Below, piece by piece: positions 52,810-63,130 of a DNA stretch of 64,000 bases; positions within the stretch are counted from its first letter, which is position 1, and each line of letters starts with the position of its first letter. Source of the stretch: Pseudeuparius sepicola (Eukaryota; Arthropoda; Insecta; Coleoptera; Anthribidae). The translations under genes and the position numbers were made by a program. The notes beneath the pieces were generated by a model, which did not search any database, was not told the DNA's origin, and saw only the letters and a list, made by a program, of their open reading frames with translations. The stretch covers positions 19,942,175 through 20,006,174 of the forward strand of contig OY987303.1 of the NCBI GenBank assembly GCA_963920635.1, in the 5' to 3' direction.

Positions 52810-53671
52810 TACATTTAATATCTACGACTGATGAATGCGCTTAATAGATACGACTGATAAATATCTATACTAATTTGTATCTCATTATTGTATAACTATA
52901 ATAGATATCACCAACGATGATCCCTGCGTCGCTATACATGTAGCCGGTACCTATAGGTACAAGTATAATAGGGTGATTATGTTTATGTTTTGCAATAGGT
53001 ATATACTCTTTTTTTTATACAGAACAAAGCAAGGCTAAACCTCGCAGAAGTCCAAAATTCAACTCGAAACATCTTACACCTTGCAATAAACATGTTAAAT
53101 ATGGCAAATACTTTGTTTTTTCCAGACTTTTATAATTATAACTTTATTTGGATTGTGCTCATTATTTTGATCCAAATGTTCTCAACGTTATTTGCAAGGA
53201 AAAAGGAGATTTATTCACAAAAGTTATGAAATTCGTCAAATATTTACCGAATATCTTACAGTTTTTACAATTATAAAAATATCCTTTTTCTTATATTTTT
53301 TTTTAAATATTTGGTATTTGGTGATATACTTACGACGTGCCGTGACCTTTGGAAAATTTTGAAAATTTGGCCGCATTTTGGAATAACCAACCTTACGGTT
53401 GTCTATTCCATAAACAAAGTAACACTTATTTTTAATGGTAAATATTATTTATCTCATTAAGATAAAATTATGAAAATAGGGGTTTAAGTTTGAAAAAAAA
53501 AACGATTTTTTCAATATAATTTGTATTTTTATATTATTATTATTAGTTTTTGATAACCCTGCATTTATTTATTATCAAAATATAAACACAGTCCACTAAA
53601 GTAGAGTTCTTTTATTAGGAGAGTTGTTGCCATCAATTGTGATTACCAGATTTCAATTGGTTTTGCATAAA
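52810..53671. other. Noncoding stretch
   Basis: AT-rich, no gene or repeat recognised. Confidence 0.4.
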
Positions 53672-54817
53672 AACACATAAGGCGGACGGCGGAGCGGAGA
53701 GCTGGGCGGAGATGGTAGCGGAGCGTTCAAAACAATAGTCCTTGTTCTCTTGCTACTATCGTGTCCACACATACGCGGAGAGGGGAACAGAGAGTAGGCG
53801 TGTTTGCTCGCTGGTTGCTCTTTAAATTAAAGGGACCCAGCATTATACTTTCCAAAGTGAGGCCTATTCTTTCATCATATTATGACCGCATTACCTTTAG
53901 TTGACACACCTGAGTATCTGGAAGTTAGAAAACTTAAAAATTGTGAATTATGATGGGAAATATTGTGCCTCCTTTAGAATCTATGGCACTGGCATGTCAC
54001 AAAAACCTGATGGCAGTTGGACACTGACATATATCTTAACCTTGTACCAGCCCCCTTGTGGTCTCCTTGGAGTCTACAGAAAACAAACTTCCCCTCAAGG
54101 CTTCACTTTTCCTATATGATAGACTGTGACATGCTGGGTTCTCTTATTTTAAAGAATCCCTGCTGGTAGCGGAGCGTTCAAGTCAGTTTGACATTTTCCG
54201 GCATATTGGCGCGTATTTAACCTCGAAAATAGAGTGTTGTATACGCTATTGAATATAAGAAATACGCCCCCTATAGGCTCAATGCTAAACTAGTCTATGG
54301 GCCATGCCAACAATTAACAAGAACAAAGAACACACCAGTGTAGACCCAAGGCTAGCACCGTTCTCAAGGTGACGATGGCCCATATATTAGTTCGCATAGT
54401 CCCGTCGGGGCGTTGGCATCTTAAAATCAGTCGCGTATTCTTAGTTTAAAAGATAATAAACAATATGAATTGCGAAATGCTAATTAGTGAAGTTTTTAGT
54501 CGAAAACCCCTATATGATGCACATCACAACCGAGGTGTTTTAGACAAACCAAAATTATTTTTGTACAAATGATAGCATTTACCAAGTGTTTTCCTGCTTA
54601 GGTTTATTTCGTGTACCCACACTGCACGTTTATTTTGCCAAATCCGAAATTTGAGTTGTGAATTTTCACATAAAAATAATGTAGAAATTGCCATTCTTAT
54701 TGCTGTTTCTATAAAGTTGTTGTTAAAGCAGTCACAATCCGCTGACTGTGTGGACCCTACCCGCACTACTCTCCGCTTTCCGCCCTGCTCTCCGGTCCGC
54801 CGTCCGCGTTATGTGTG
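53672..54817. mobile_element. TIR element (about 1.15 kb) with GC-rich ends
   Basis: ACACATAAGGCGGACGGCGG then AGCGGAGAGC at 53673 mirrors GCTCTCCGGTCCGCCGTCCG then CGTTATGTGT at 54787-54816. It encloses the smaller MITE at 53818-54161. No transposase frame. Confidence 0.75.
53818..54161 (+). mobile_element. MITE nested in the 53672-54817 element
   Basis: The ends are CTCTTTAAATTAAAGGGACC (53818) with CAGCAT, and in reverse ATTCTTTAAAATAAGAGAAC with CCAGCAT. It is flanked by GCTGGTTG and GCTGGTAG, a probable 8-bp duplication. The window start (1-262) is a second copy. A 72-codon frame (53901-54119) resembles the frame in the other copy only while DNA identity lasts. Confidence 0.75.
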
Positions 54818-54889
54818 ACCGTTCACTTATGTGTGGCTGTGCACTATGAGGTAAAGAAAAACCCATGTGGGATATTGCCTCATAGCGTT

Positions 54890-55070
54890 GACTGATATAT
54901 TATTAAAGACTGCTCACGGCTGTCACGTCTGACACATTTCTGGCTCACCATGCGCTTTCCGGAGATAAAATATAATGCAGAATACATTGTTAGCCATCAG
55001 AGCCATCTGTTTTCCAGGATATAAAGCTATAGCCGTGAGAAGTCTTTATAAATACGTCAGTCAACGCTCG
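54890..55070 (-). mobile_element. CTCACGGCT MITE, copy 2
   Basis: AGCGTTGACTGA (54894) and CTCACGGCTGTCAC mirror GCTATAGCCGTGAG and TCAGTCAACGCT (55057-55068). It is a reverse-orientation partner of 49521-49700. Confidence 0.8.
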
Positions 55071-55699
55071 TAGGCTTGCAAGTAAATTTTTGAGATAGTA
55101 ATCAAAGCAGTATGAAAATTTGACACCAAGAATGACACTATCATTTTAACTTGAAAATAGTATAAAAATAGTATAAAATACGCGCATAAACTTGCAAGCA
55201 GCTCACCAAAGTGTGCCTATTGCAAAAATAATAGTTTCGATTGCAGTAACAACTATGGATATTATTATTCCTATGTAGTATGTAAATCTATAAAATGACC
55301 CTTTTCTAAATAAGTTTGTAACACAACATTGCCGTAACATTGTCGCATTGTCGGCGAAAATATATATTTATTTTTTATGCGTATAAATAGGTATCTATAC
55401 ACCTATCTTTTGACTTTTGTATTATAGGTAAGGGGAAAGGGAAAGTGTACGAGATTATGTAGGTATAATGAATTCATTAGGTAAGTACAACTACAAATTT
55501 AAGATATCAGAATGCTTGTATATTAATCCTTGACGTAAATTATAGTCACACGAAACAACAGCATACTACGGAATAGGTAGGTAGGAATAGCCTTTGAAGA
55601 CATTCATTTGGACTGGACCTTTTCTCTACTCTCTTAACCAATGATTTGTTTAGGTACCTTTTGGTTATATTTTCGGAAACAAACACGAAAACAACGAAA
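55071..55699. other. Noncoding stretch
   Basis: AT-rich, no feature recognised. Confidence 0.4.
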
Positions 55700-56075
55700 A
55701 CCCGTTATTTAATAAATTTTTATTTCTGGTTCAACGTTCAACCTCACGAAACTGTCCAACCAACCCGCGGCTCCATTCCATTCCAATTACCGAATTTCAC
55801 CCCGATATAATGACACCAGCAGAGCAGCTATCTCGCCCGATTTGCCGGCCGGCCGCACGCGCAAAATTAAAAATCCAGCAATAATCGGCCGCCTCTGGCC
55901 GCGTTTTAATTTTCGGTGAGTGTCGGTGACGCCCGCTACAGTTGCGGGAGGGGCCGGCGCGGCGGTACAACGCTTTGAAACTGAAATTACCGGGCCGCCT
56001 GTCCCTGATCGTTCGGCGCTTGCGGTGGAGTGCCCCGTCCATCGAGAAGCTCGGCTGCAGCAATTCGCAGCAGTA
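55700..56075 (+). repeat. GC-rich inverted duplication, left member
   Basis: The segment is the reverse complement of 59725-60110 with many substitutions and indels: AACCCGCGGCT (55759), ATTCCAATTACCGAATTTCA (55780), TGCCGGCCGGCCGCACGCGC (55840) and CTTTGAAACTGAAATTACCG (55972) all have counterparts. Open frames on both strands reflect the high G+C; no protein family is evident. The member is separated from its partner by about 3.65 kb of sequence holding two transposons. Confidence 0.85.
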
Positions 56076-56484
56076 TCAAAGAGAGATTTAAAAAAATCGC
56101 GGGTTTTGGCAAACAAGTACATTATCCGAATAAAAGGCCTATTTGAGAACAGAGATTAATAATACTAATAAGTCCTAGATGAATATGAAACCGAAACCTA
56201 TTTATGACAGCCCCCATTTAAAATACTATGTGACACGCTGCTCTCACTTCAATTATGCGAATTTTTGATAAATAAATACCTAACTGTTGTCGCCTCATCT
56301 TAGATCTTAGAAAGTTTTTTTCCAATAAAATACTTATGGGAACTAAATTGGCTGAATATGGAAAATAGAAGAATTCGCCACCTCAGCAACTTACCTACAT
56401 GGTTTATCAAATGAGCACTTACCCCCAGGTAAAAATCTATAAGTACCGTTGCCGGACACACCAACTAAGCACCAAGGACCAAAC
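56076..56484. other. Noncoding gap
   Basis: AT-rich, nothing recognised. Confidence 0.4.
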
Positions 56485-57256
56485 GCAGACAGCACGGGCG
56501 TAGCCAAGGGGGGGGGGTTTCGGGGGTTCAAACCCCCCCCCCCCGAAATAAGCAAAATATTACCTAATATTATCTATCCTTGTTAAAGATAGAGACGTGA
56601 ATCATTATTACTGTCGAAAAATGGAGGGGAAAAAAGGAAGGGTGGTAAACCTAAAGGTATGGACTACTGAAAAAAATGGTGTAGTCAAGGTCAAGGGGTT
56701 TCTAATAAAGAAACAAATTTGGATTTAGCTATCAAAGCTTCAGCTACCTTGCATGCTGATAAGAAGACTGCCTACCCCGAAATCTAGTTTGGAATGCCTA
56801 GATATGTGCGATAAAAACCTTTATCCTAATATTTACACATTACTACAAATCTTGGCTACCATTCCTGTGTTCACTGCTACCCCAGAGAGGTCTTTCTCGA
56901 GCCTAAGGAGACTGAAAAACTATTTACGAAACACTACAAGTGAAAACAGACTTAATGGTTTGGCTCTAATGAACATTCACTATGGAACAGAAATTCATGC
57001 AGATGAAGTAGTAGATATATTTAAAAGAAAAAGCCGAAGATTTCTTCTTTAATGGTTTTAGATTTAGCGCAGAGGAACGAAATTAATTTATCCATTTCAT
57101 TTAAAGTTAAGAACTTTATAAATATATGTCGTAGTTTTTCGGATGGATATATAGATTTTAAATTTCATATAAGTATATTTTTGTTGTTTTATTTACTTCT
57201 CAAACTAAACCCCCCCCCCCCCAAAACTAAATCCTGGCTACGCCCGTGGCAGACAG
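56485..57256 (+). mobile_element. Internally deleted hAT transposon, perfect 8-bp duplication
   Basis: The 756-bp element (56493-57248) begins CACGGGCGTAGCCAAGGGGG and ends TAAATCCTGGCTACGCCCGT then G. It is flanked by identical GCAGACAG at 56485-56492 and 57249-57256. Long G and C runs lie just inside the ends. Most of the transposase is missing; only the C-terminal part is left. Confidence 0.95.
56730..57052 (+). pseudogene. hAT transposase C-terminal dimerisation domain
   Basis: A frame opening after a stop near 56727 (first Met at 56753) encodes about 107 residues to the stop at 57052. It reads NLYPNIYTLLQILATIPV, TPERSFSSLRRLKNYLRN and ENRLNGLALMNIHYG, the signature block of the hAT-family C-terminal dimerisation region in ZMYM1/DUF4371-type transposases. 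The RNase H-like catalytic core and the zinc finger are deleted, so it cannot transpose alone; the intact domain could still pair with a full transposase. Confidence 0.9.
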
Positions 57257-58129
57257 ACCATTTGATCACTTTAGATGAGCTAATTGGGCACTTTATTGCC
57301 AGTTTGTTCATTGACAGACTAACAAATTATCAGACTAACAAGTTATCAGGACTAAATAATCTGCTAATTTTGAAAAAGCAATAGATTCAGGAATGTCGGA
57401 CACAAAATAATTAACGAAACAATCGCTCACACTTTCCGAAGTAAGAAAAGGTGAACCAAATAAATTTTGAATCCGCATCTTCCATGCCCAGTATTACTTT
57501 TATAAAGGTTTACTCAACCCAAGTTTTGAATTTTTCTATACCAGCTTTGTGCTAAATGTAATCGACAACCAAAAATTAAGCAATTAACATTATAAGGTGC
57601 ACCCAGGCCAAAGTGCTGAATTCGGCTGCCTCAAAGGGTCGCTTTGAAAAGGTACCTGATCTGTCGGGTGATCAGTTCGCCGGTCTACATTTATTCCTCA
57701 TTGACCCGCATATTTCCCTTAACAATAAATTTATATTAAAAAGTACCTAATATTCATTATTCCCTGAATATACTTGAAATAAAAACCAGTTCACTTATGC
57801 CTGGACACAGCCAAACGCTCCATGAGTATCTTTTTAATAAACAGTGCCAAAATATCATGCTTATAACTAAATTGAGTATAGGTAATTAGACTTGGAATTA
57901 TTTTTTAAAAAATTATGCCTAACACATCTATAGGTATAATATGTCCTTCATCTACTTAATAAAAACTCCAGAGTTGCGCAACCATATTGTTTTGTGTTTA
58001 TTTTTGTGTTCTCTTTTCGATGATGTCTTGTGGTTGAGTTAGAAGCCTTTGACATAAATTGGTATATGGAAGGATTTTTTTAATTTAATATTATTTTTCA
58101 ATCCTGTCCAGTTGTTAAATACAAATATT
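57257..58129. other. Noncoding stretch
   Basis: A short unique block at 57595-57715 is less AT-rich and may be conserved noncoding DNA. The rest shows nothing. Confidence 0.4.
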
Positions 58130-59585
58130 CCCGAAAGTTGGTGCATGTTCGATAATCATATTAGGCACGCTTAGAATGGTTGCAAGTCAAACAGCATACA
58201 AGGTAGTTAAACAAATATAAAAATTGTTCAAGAGTGAAGAAAGTACCTTTATTTCAGATAATTCAGAAAAATGTTATTAAGAAAAGTTGTCTAGAATTAA
58301 AAGTTATGCCAAAACATGGCCTCCTAAGAATTTTTTTTTGAAAAACATTAATAATATATATTTTTTTAACATTTACCCTAAACAATTTCATAAGTAATTA
58401 ATCAAAATTAAATCAATTTCGCATAATTCTGTCCAAATTCAAGTATATTTGTAAAATTAACTTAGATTTTTAATTTTTTAGGGAATCACAAACTTCATGT
58501 TTGTTGCAAATATTCTTCTGAACAAGGTAAAACATTAGTACCTAATGATATATTATTATATACAGGATGATTTTTTAGGTCTACCACCGCGTTTTTCTCG
58601 CTTATTTTGCGCCCTACAAAAAAAGCGTAAGAAACAAAAATGTTGCAATTTTGGACAGCTAAGTGGTCTGCCAAAGAAATCGGCATCCATGGCCAACTTG
58701 TCGGCAATATTAAAAAAAAACTCAAATTGAGCAAAGCTAATAATAGCCGTGGAATGTTTATTTTAAGAGACAGGTGAAAACTTTTATATTGAAAATTGAT
58801 GACACTGAGAAGCGTTATCCATCCACGCAGTCAGATAGTTTCAGCAAATTTCTTCTCAGCTCTCTTTTGAGACCATGAAAATTTTTGTCGATTTAAAGGT
58901 TTTTTAGTACACCGCGAAAAGTTGGGCATGGAGGCCCATTCCTTTTTTAGTCGCTTCGCTGACCAAAATTGCCATATTTTGTTTTCTTACGTATTTTCTG
59001 TGCGGCCCAAAATAAGCGAGAAAATCGATTAATAAGAAATAAACAAAAAAAATTCTTAGCCTCAAGAGAGCCGAAGACCCTGTGTAATTTGCTGAAACTA
59101 TCTGACTACATGGATGGATAAAGCTTCTCAGTGCCATCAATTTTCAATATAAAAGTTTTCCTCTGTCTCTTAAAATAAACATTCCACGGCTATTAATAGT
59201 TTTGCTCAATTAGAGGTTTTTTTAATATTGCGCGACAAGTTGGCCATGGATGCCGATTTATTTTGCAGCACCACTTAGCTGTCCAAAATTGCAAAATTGT
59301 TGTTTCTTACGCTTTTTTTGTAGGGCGTAAATTAAGCGGTGGTAGACCTAAAAAAATCATCCTGTATATTAAAAAACTCTCTTTAAGGTGCAAAATTTTT
59401 ATTTTAAATGTTTATTAAGGAACGGGGGAAATTAATTGACGAAATTTTGTTTCTTAGGAGGCTATGTTTTGGTATTTAGGTGTAGCTTTTAATTCTAAAC
59501 AACTTTTCTTAATAACATTTTGCTGAATTTTCTGAAATAAGGGTACTTTACTCTAATTGTTGAATATGCATTAACTTTCGGCAAT
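58130..59585. repeat. Long inverted repeat (1.45 kb)
   Basis: AAAGTACCTTTATTTCAGA at 58240 mirrors TCTGAAATAAGGGTACTTT at 59531, and matches continue (CGGCATCCATGGCCAACTTG; TAGCCGTGGAATGTTTATTT; AAATTGATGACACTGAGAAG) to a centre near 58894. The outermost parts resemble the interior of the mariner-type MITEs (AAACAACTTTT...AATAAGGGTACTTTACTC), linking this foldback element to that group. Frames at 58545-58730 and 59140-58904 are by-products. Confidence 0.9.
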
Positions 59586-59724
59586 ATCTGAATTTTGGTT
59601 GTGCAATTAATAAAAAAAAAATGCCATATGTTGCACACTTAAATGACCACACTGTAGATAAGGATATTACTACTATAATAGAGCGCATACTCAATACCAA
59701 TTGCAATGCAATACTAACTTTTTC

Positions 59725-60110
59725 GATTGTTGCAGCGTTGCAGCCCAGTTTCTCTACGGACGGGGCACCCACCCCACCGCAAGCGCCGCCCCATCAGCGG
59801 CAGCCGGCCCGGTAATTTCAGTTTCAAAGCGTTGGCCCGCGGGCCCCTCCCGCAACTGTAGCGGCGCTGTGGCGGCGCGTCACCGGCAGCCGCCGAAAAT
59901 TAAAAAGCGGCCCCGAGGCGGCCGATTGCTGGATTTTTAATTTTGCGCGTGCGGTCGGCCGGCAAATCGCGCGCGGGATCGCTACGCTGCGGATGTCATA
60001 TAGCGGGGTGAAATTCGGTAATTGGAATGGAAGCGCAGCCGCGGGTTGGGGCGGTGTTTGCGTGGGGTTGAAAGGGTTATTAAAAATTTGTTAAATGCGC
60101 AGGGATGGGG
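59725..60110 (-). repeat. GC-rich inverted duplication, right member
   Basis: Reverse-complement partner of 55700-56075 (GGTAATTTCAGTTTCAAAGC; TTTTAATTTTGCGCGTGCGG; GGGGTGAAATTCGGTAATTG). Confidence 0.85.
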
Positions 60111-60630
60111 GAAACATTGAGGTTTTTGTTGGACGCAATTCCACAATATTAGGAAGCATAATTTGGTTCCTTTATCAAAAAAAGGGACAGAAGTTTTAGG
60201 TGGAATCTTGATACAAACGACGCACAGTAAGCAAAGGATGTATCGTTCGCGCGCTTAGGCTGAGTATTGCGAGTGTCAGGTCTAGACTGACACTATTTAT
60301 TTATTTTATTTATTTATTTATTTATTTATTTATACTGCATCCAACAGTCCGAAGACCAATTACATGATGAACAAACAACACCAGAGAATCTTAGAAATTA
60401 AATTCACTATGCTAAAGGAAACGTACTGATATTCCCAATAAAATATTCCACAAATTTAAGGAAAGTAAGATAAAATTAACTATATTATAAAGACCCGAGC
60501 ATGACGTCATATTTCATTGTTGTTTGCGGACTGGAGTGGCAACGTCGCAATGACAAGGCCCGGCAGCTGAAAGCGATGAGCCATTCAAGGGACGTAGGCC
60601 TAAGGCGCCAAATTCAAATTTCAAGATGCC
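60111..60630. other. Noncoding with a (TTTA)n tract
   Basis: A TTTA microsatellite spans about 60294-60333, just after a small palindrome (GTGTCAGGTCTAGACTGACA). A GC-rich patch (60485-60600) precedes the transposase pseudogene. Confidence 0.5.
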
Positions 60631-60633
60631 AAC

Positions 60634-61275
60634 TTGGTAAATTTACAATTAACTCAACCGGATAAAAATGCAAACGACAATTATACGCGACACTTTTCTA
60701 GAAGTACTTACGACAAGAACAAGTGGATATCTGGATGCGACAAATTAAATGCACACTGTTTTGTTTTCCCTGCTTACTGTTTTATAAAGAAGGAATGGGA
60801 ATTGACAAGACATGGACTAGAATAGGATTTAAAGATTTAAAACATTTAAATCAAAAAATAAAAAACAAGAGCTTTATATTCGGCACATGAATTTGTTCTA
60901 CAGAACTAGCATTTTTAGGCAAGGTTAGTATTGCCGCTCAGTTAGATTCCACGTACCGGCAAAACGTTATTAAAGATAACGAAACCGCGTGGATAAAAAT
61001 AGATATATTTTTAAAAGAATAATAAACTGCATACATTTTTGTGGCAAACTAGAATTAGCGTTAGATTATATTATGAAAGAACATTTAAAAAGTTCTACAG
61101 TATTCAAGGGTACATCAAAAACGACACAAAATGAAATTTTGAAAAGCATGCTGGAAGTTTGTCGCCAAGAAATTCGAGAGCAAATAAATAAAACAGACTT
61201 TTTGGCCATACAGCGTGATGAAACAACCGACATTTCGAATCATTGTCAAATGGTAATGATATTTAGATAGTGGTA
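60634..61275 (+). pseudogene. hAT (ZMYM1/DUF4371-like) transposase, N-terminal part
   Basis: Two frames, separated by stops and a frame change, match the order of ZMYM1-like hAT transposases. First is the TTF-type zinc-finger region (60634-60822), reading KWISGCDKLNAHCFVFPAYC with its Cys pair. After about 60 broken residues comes the DUF4371 region (60989-61267), with LKSSTVFKGTSKTTQNEIL, LEVCRQEIREQINKTDFLA and RDETTDISNHCQMVMIFR. The last motif contains the Asp of the catalytic core (DETTDIS). The C-terminal half is absent. An hAT-like right end (GAGCCGCCACTG, about 61565-61576) lies beyond, but no left end was found. Confidence 0.88.
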
Positions 61276-62235
61276 AGTGCATACATTTTTACATTTTTTT
61301 TACATTACCTACGGCTTTTTAGTAGGAATTACGGATCTTGCGTTATTAACTTTTTCTTTAAAAAACGGGAATTATTGTGTTATTCCCTTTTTTACTTTTT
61401 ATATTAATTATGCAAAAATAAGTGATTTCTACTAATAACAAAAAATTAAAAAGCCCATGCCGAAAGTATAGGTACCTACCTCCACCTCGGTACCCCCTAT
61501 TTTTTTAAGTGACGCACGAGTGTGTTCTTTTCAAAACGTAGCCCCCCTGTGCATGAACCCACGAGCCGCCACTGAGAATAAACACACTTTTGGAATTATG
61601 GGATGATCTGTTCAACAAGTTGAAGAAGCGGGAATTCTAGATATTATATTTTGAAAGAGTATTTTGTAACGTATGCAAGAATAAAAATAGAAAAATTTGT
61701 TTAAAGCCTCAAAATGAACCAATGGTCCACTATATAAAGAAGAAACTGAAAAATATAATGCGTTTTATACTTAGGTAGATATACTTACACTACAACTAGT
61801 CATCGACTTCATTCAAACCAAAAGGTAGGTACCAAAATACTCTTGCTTGCTTTTTAGACTCGCTTTTATTAAGAAAATGTATAGAAATATGCCATGTAAA
61901 CTTGTGAAATTAAAGGGAGATAACAAACAAGCTTTTTATTTTATTTTGGATACTTATTAAATTCGTTTGCATGTTTTTATGTTACAAAGATTCTGCAACA
62001 ATGGTGTTTTCAATATTAAACCACCCTGTCGATTTTTTTCGTCGTGTGGCGCCAGTAGCGATCGCTTGAAAAAGCGCTATGCACAGGTCTTTATATATAC
62101 CTACCTAGTGGCGGTCCAGGTCAGGTTAGAATGCGCCTTCTATCAAATTACGTGTGCAAATATAAAAATCTCTTGAAACATCATATTAAGTAAATACTTA
62201 TTGTTTTCAAATTAAAAAGTATACAGGTAGGTTAT
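61276..62235. other. Noncoding stretch
   Basis: Apart from the hAT-like end near 61530-61576 (C-run then CCGCCACTG) nothing is recognised. Confidence 0.4.
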
Positions 62236-63130
62236 ACAGGGTGTTCCAGCGGAAACGTAACAGGCTCTATAACGGCCGGGAAAATTTTTTCTTGGAAAAA
62301 CGCAAAAATAGGTCAATTTTGTTTGGCATTTGGGGACATCTTTTGGCATAAAATTGATAGATCTATCTGCAACCCCCTGAGCAAGGGTTGAACCCCTTCA
62401 AAAAATTTAAATAGGAAGGGGGTTCATGTCGCACACCTTTGGAAACGTCTCTCAATTCTCTATGCTATGTCTCTCGAAAATCGATCGGCTTTTCAAAAAG
62501 ATACAGCGTGATAAATGCAAAACATTCATTTTCAATTATTGCCTGGATTGTTAAACAACAGAAGATCTGCGTCTTCGTATTATAAACGAAGGTCGACAAA
62601 TCACCCCTGAAATGTTGCACAATGTTTGGCAGCGTTTTGAACAAAATCTTTATTATTGCATGGAAGTGAATGGGCAACATTTTGAGCATTTATAACAATA
62701 TAGTTTCAGTTTCCTCCCCGTTTATCAAATTTTCATAAAAATAATGTTGCTGAACATGTTCTCTATAACTTACGGCCCCCGACCACCACTTCCGGCTTAA
62801 TTGTTTAACAATACCAGGCAATAATTGAAAATGAATATTTTGCATTTTACTCGGTGTATCTTTTTGAAAAGTCGATCGATTTTCGAAACTCTGATGCAGG
62901 TGTATAGAGAATTGAAAAACGTTTCCAAAGGTGTGCGACAAGAACCCCCTTCCCATTTAAATTTTTTGAAGGGGTTCATCAACCCCTGCTTAGGGGGTTG
63001 CAGATAGATCTATCAATTTTATGCCAAAAGATGTCCCCCTGCCAAACACAATTGACCTATTTTTGCGTTTTTCCAAGAAAAAATTTTCCCGGCCGTTATA
63101 GAGCCTGTTACGTTTCCGCTTAAACACCCG
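62236..63130. repeat. Long inverted repeat (0.9 kb) derived from a mariner-like element
   Basis: ACAGGGTGTTCCAGCGGAAA at 62236 mirrors TTTCCGCTTAAACACCCGTAT ending near 63132, and GGCCGGGAAAATTTTTTCTT mirrors AAGAAAAAATTTTCCCGGCC. Arms are about 400 bp. The inner left arm still encodes a transposase C-terminus (62564-62695), so the element is a foldback derivative of a transposon. Confidence 0.88.
62564..62695 (+). pseudogene. Mariner/Tc1-like transposase C-terminus
   Basis: An uninterrupted frame encodes 43 residues to a stop, with LRLRIINEGRQITPEML, HNVWQRFEQNLYYCMEVN and GQHFEHL. The ITPEML...F..R/NL..C.E.NG.HFEHL pattern is the common C-terminus of insect mariner/Tc1-like (DUF4817-type) transposases. 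Catalytic residues are absent. It sits at the loop side of the inverted repeat. Confidence 0.8.

Noticed and set aside
55787..56122. Overlapping long frames on both strands in GC-rich sequence
   Set aside because: Stop codons are rare because of high G+C; the partner copy at 59725-60110 does not preserve any one frame.
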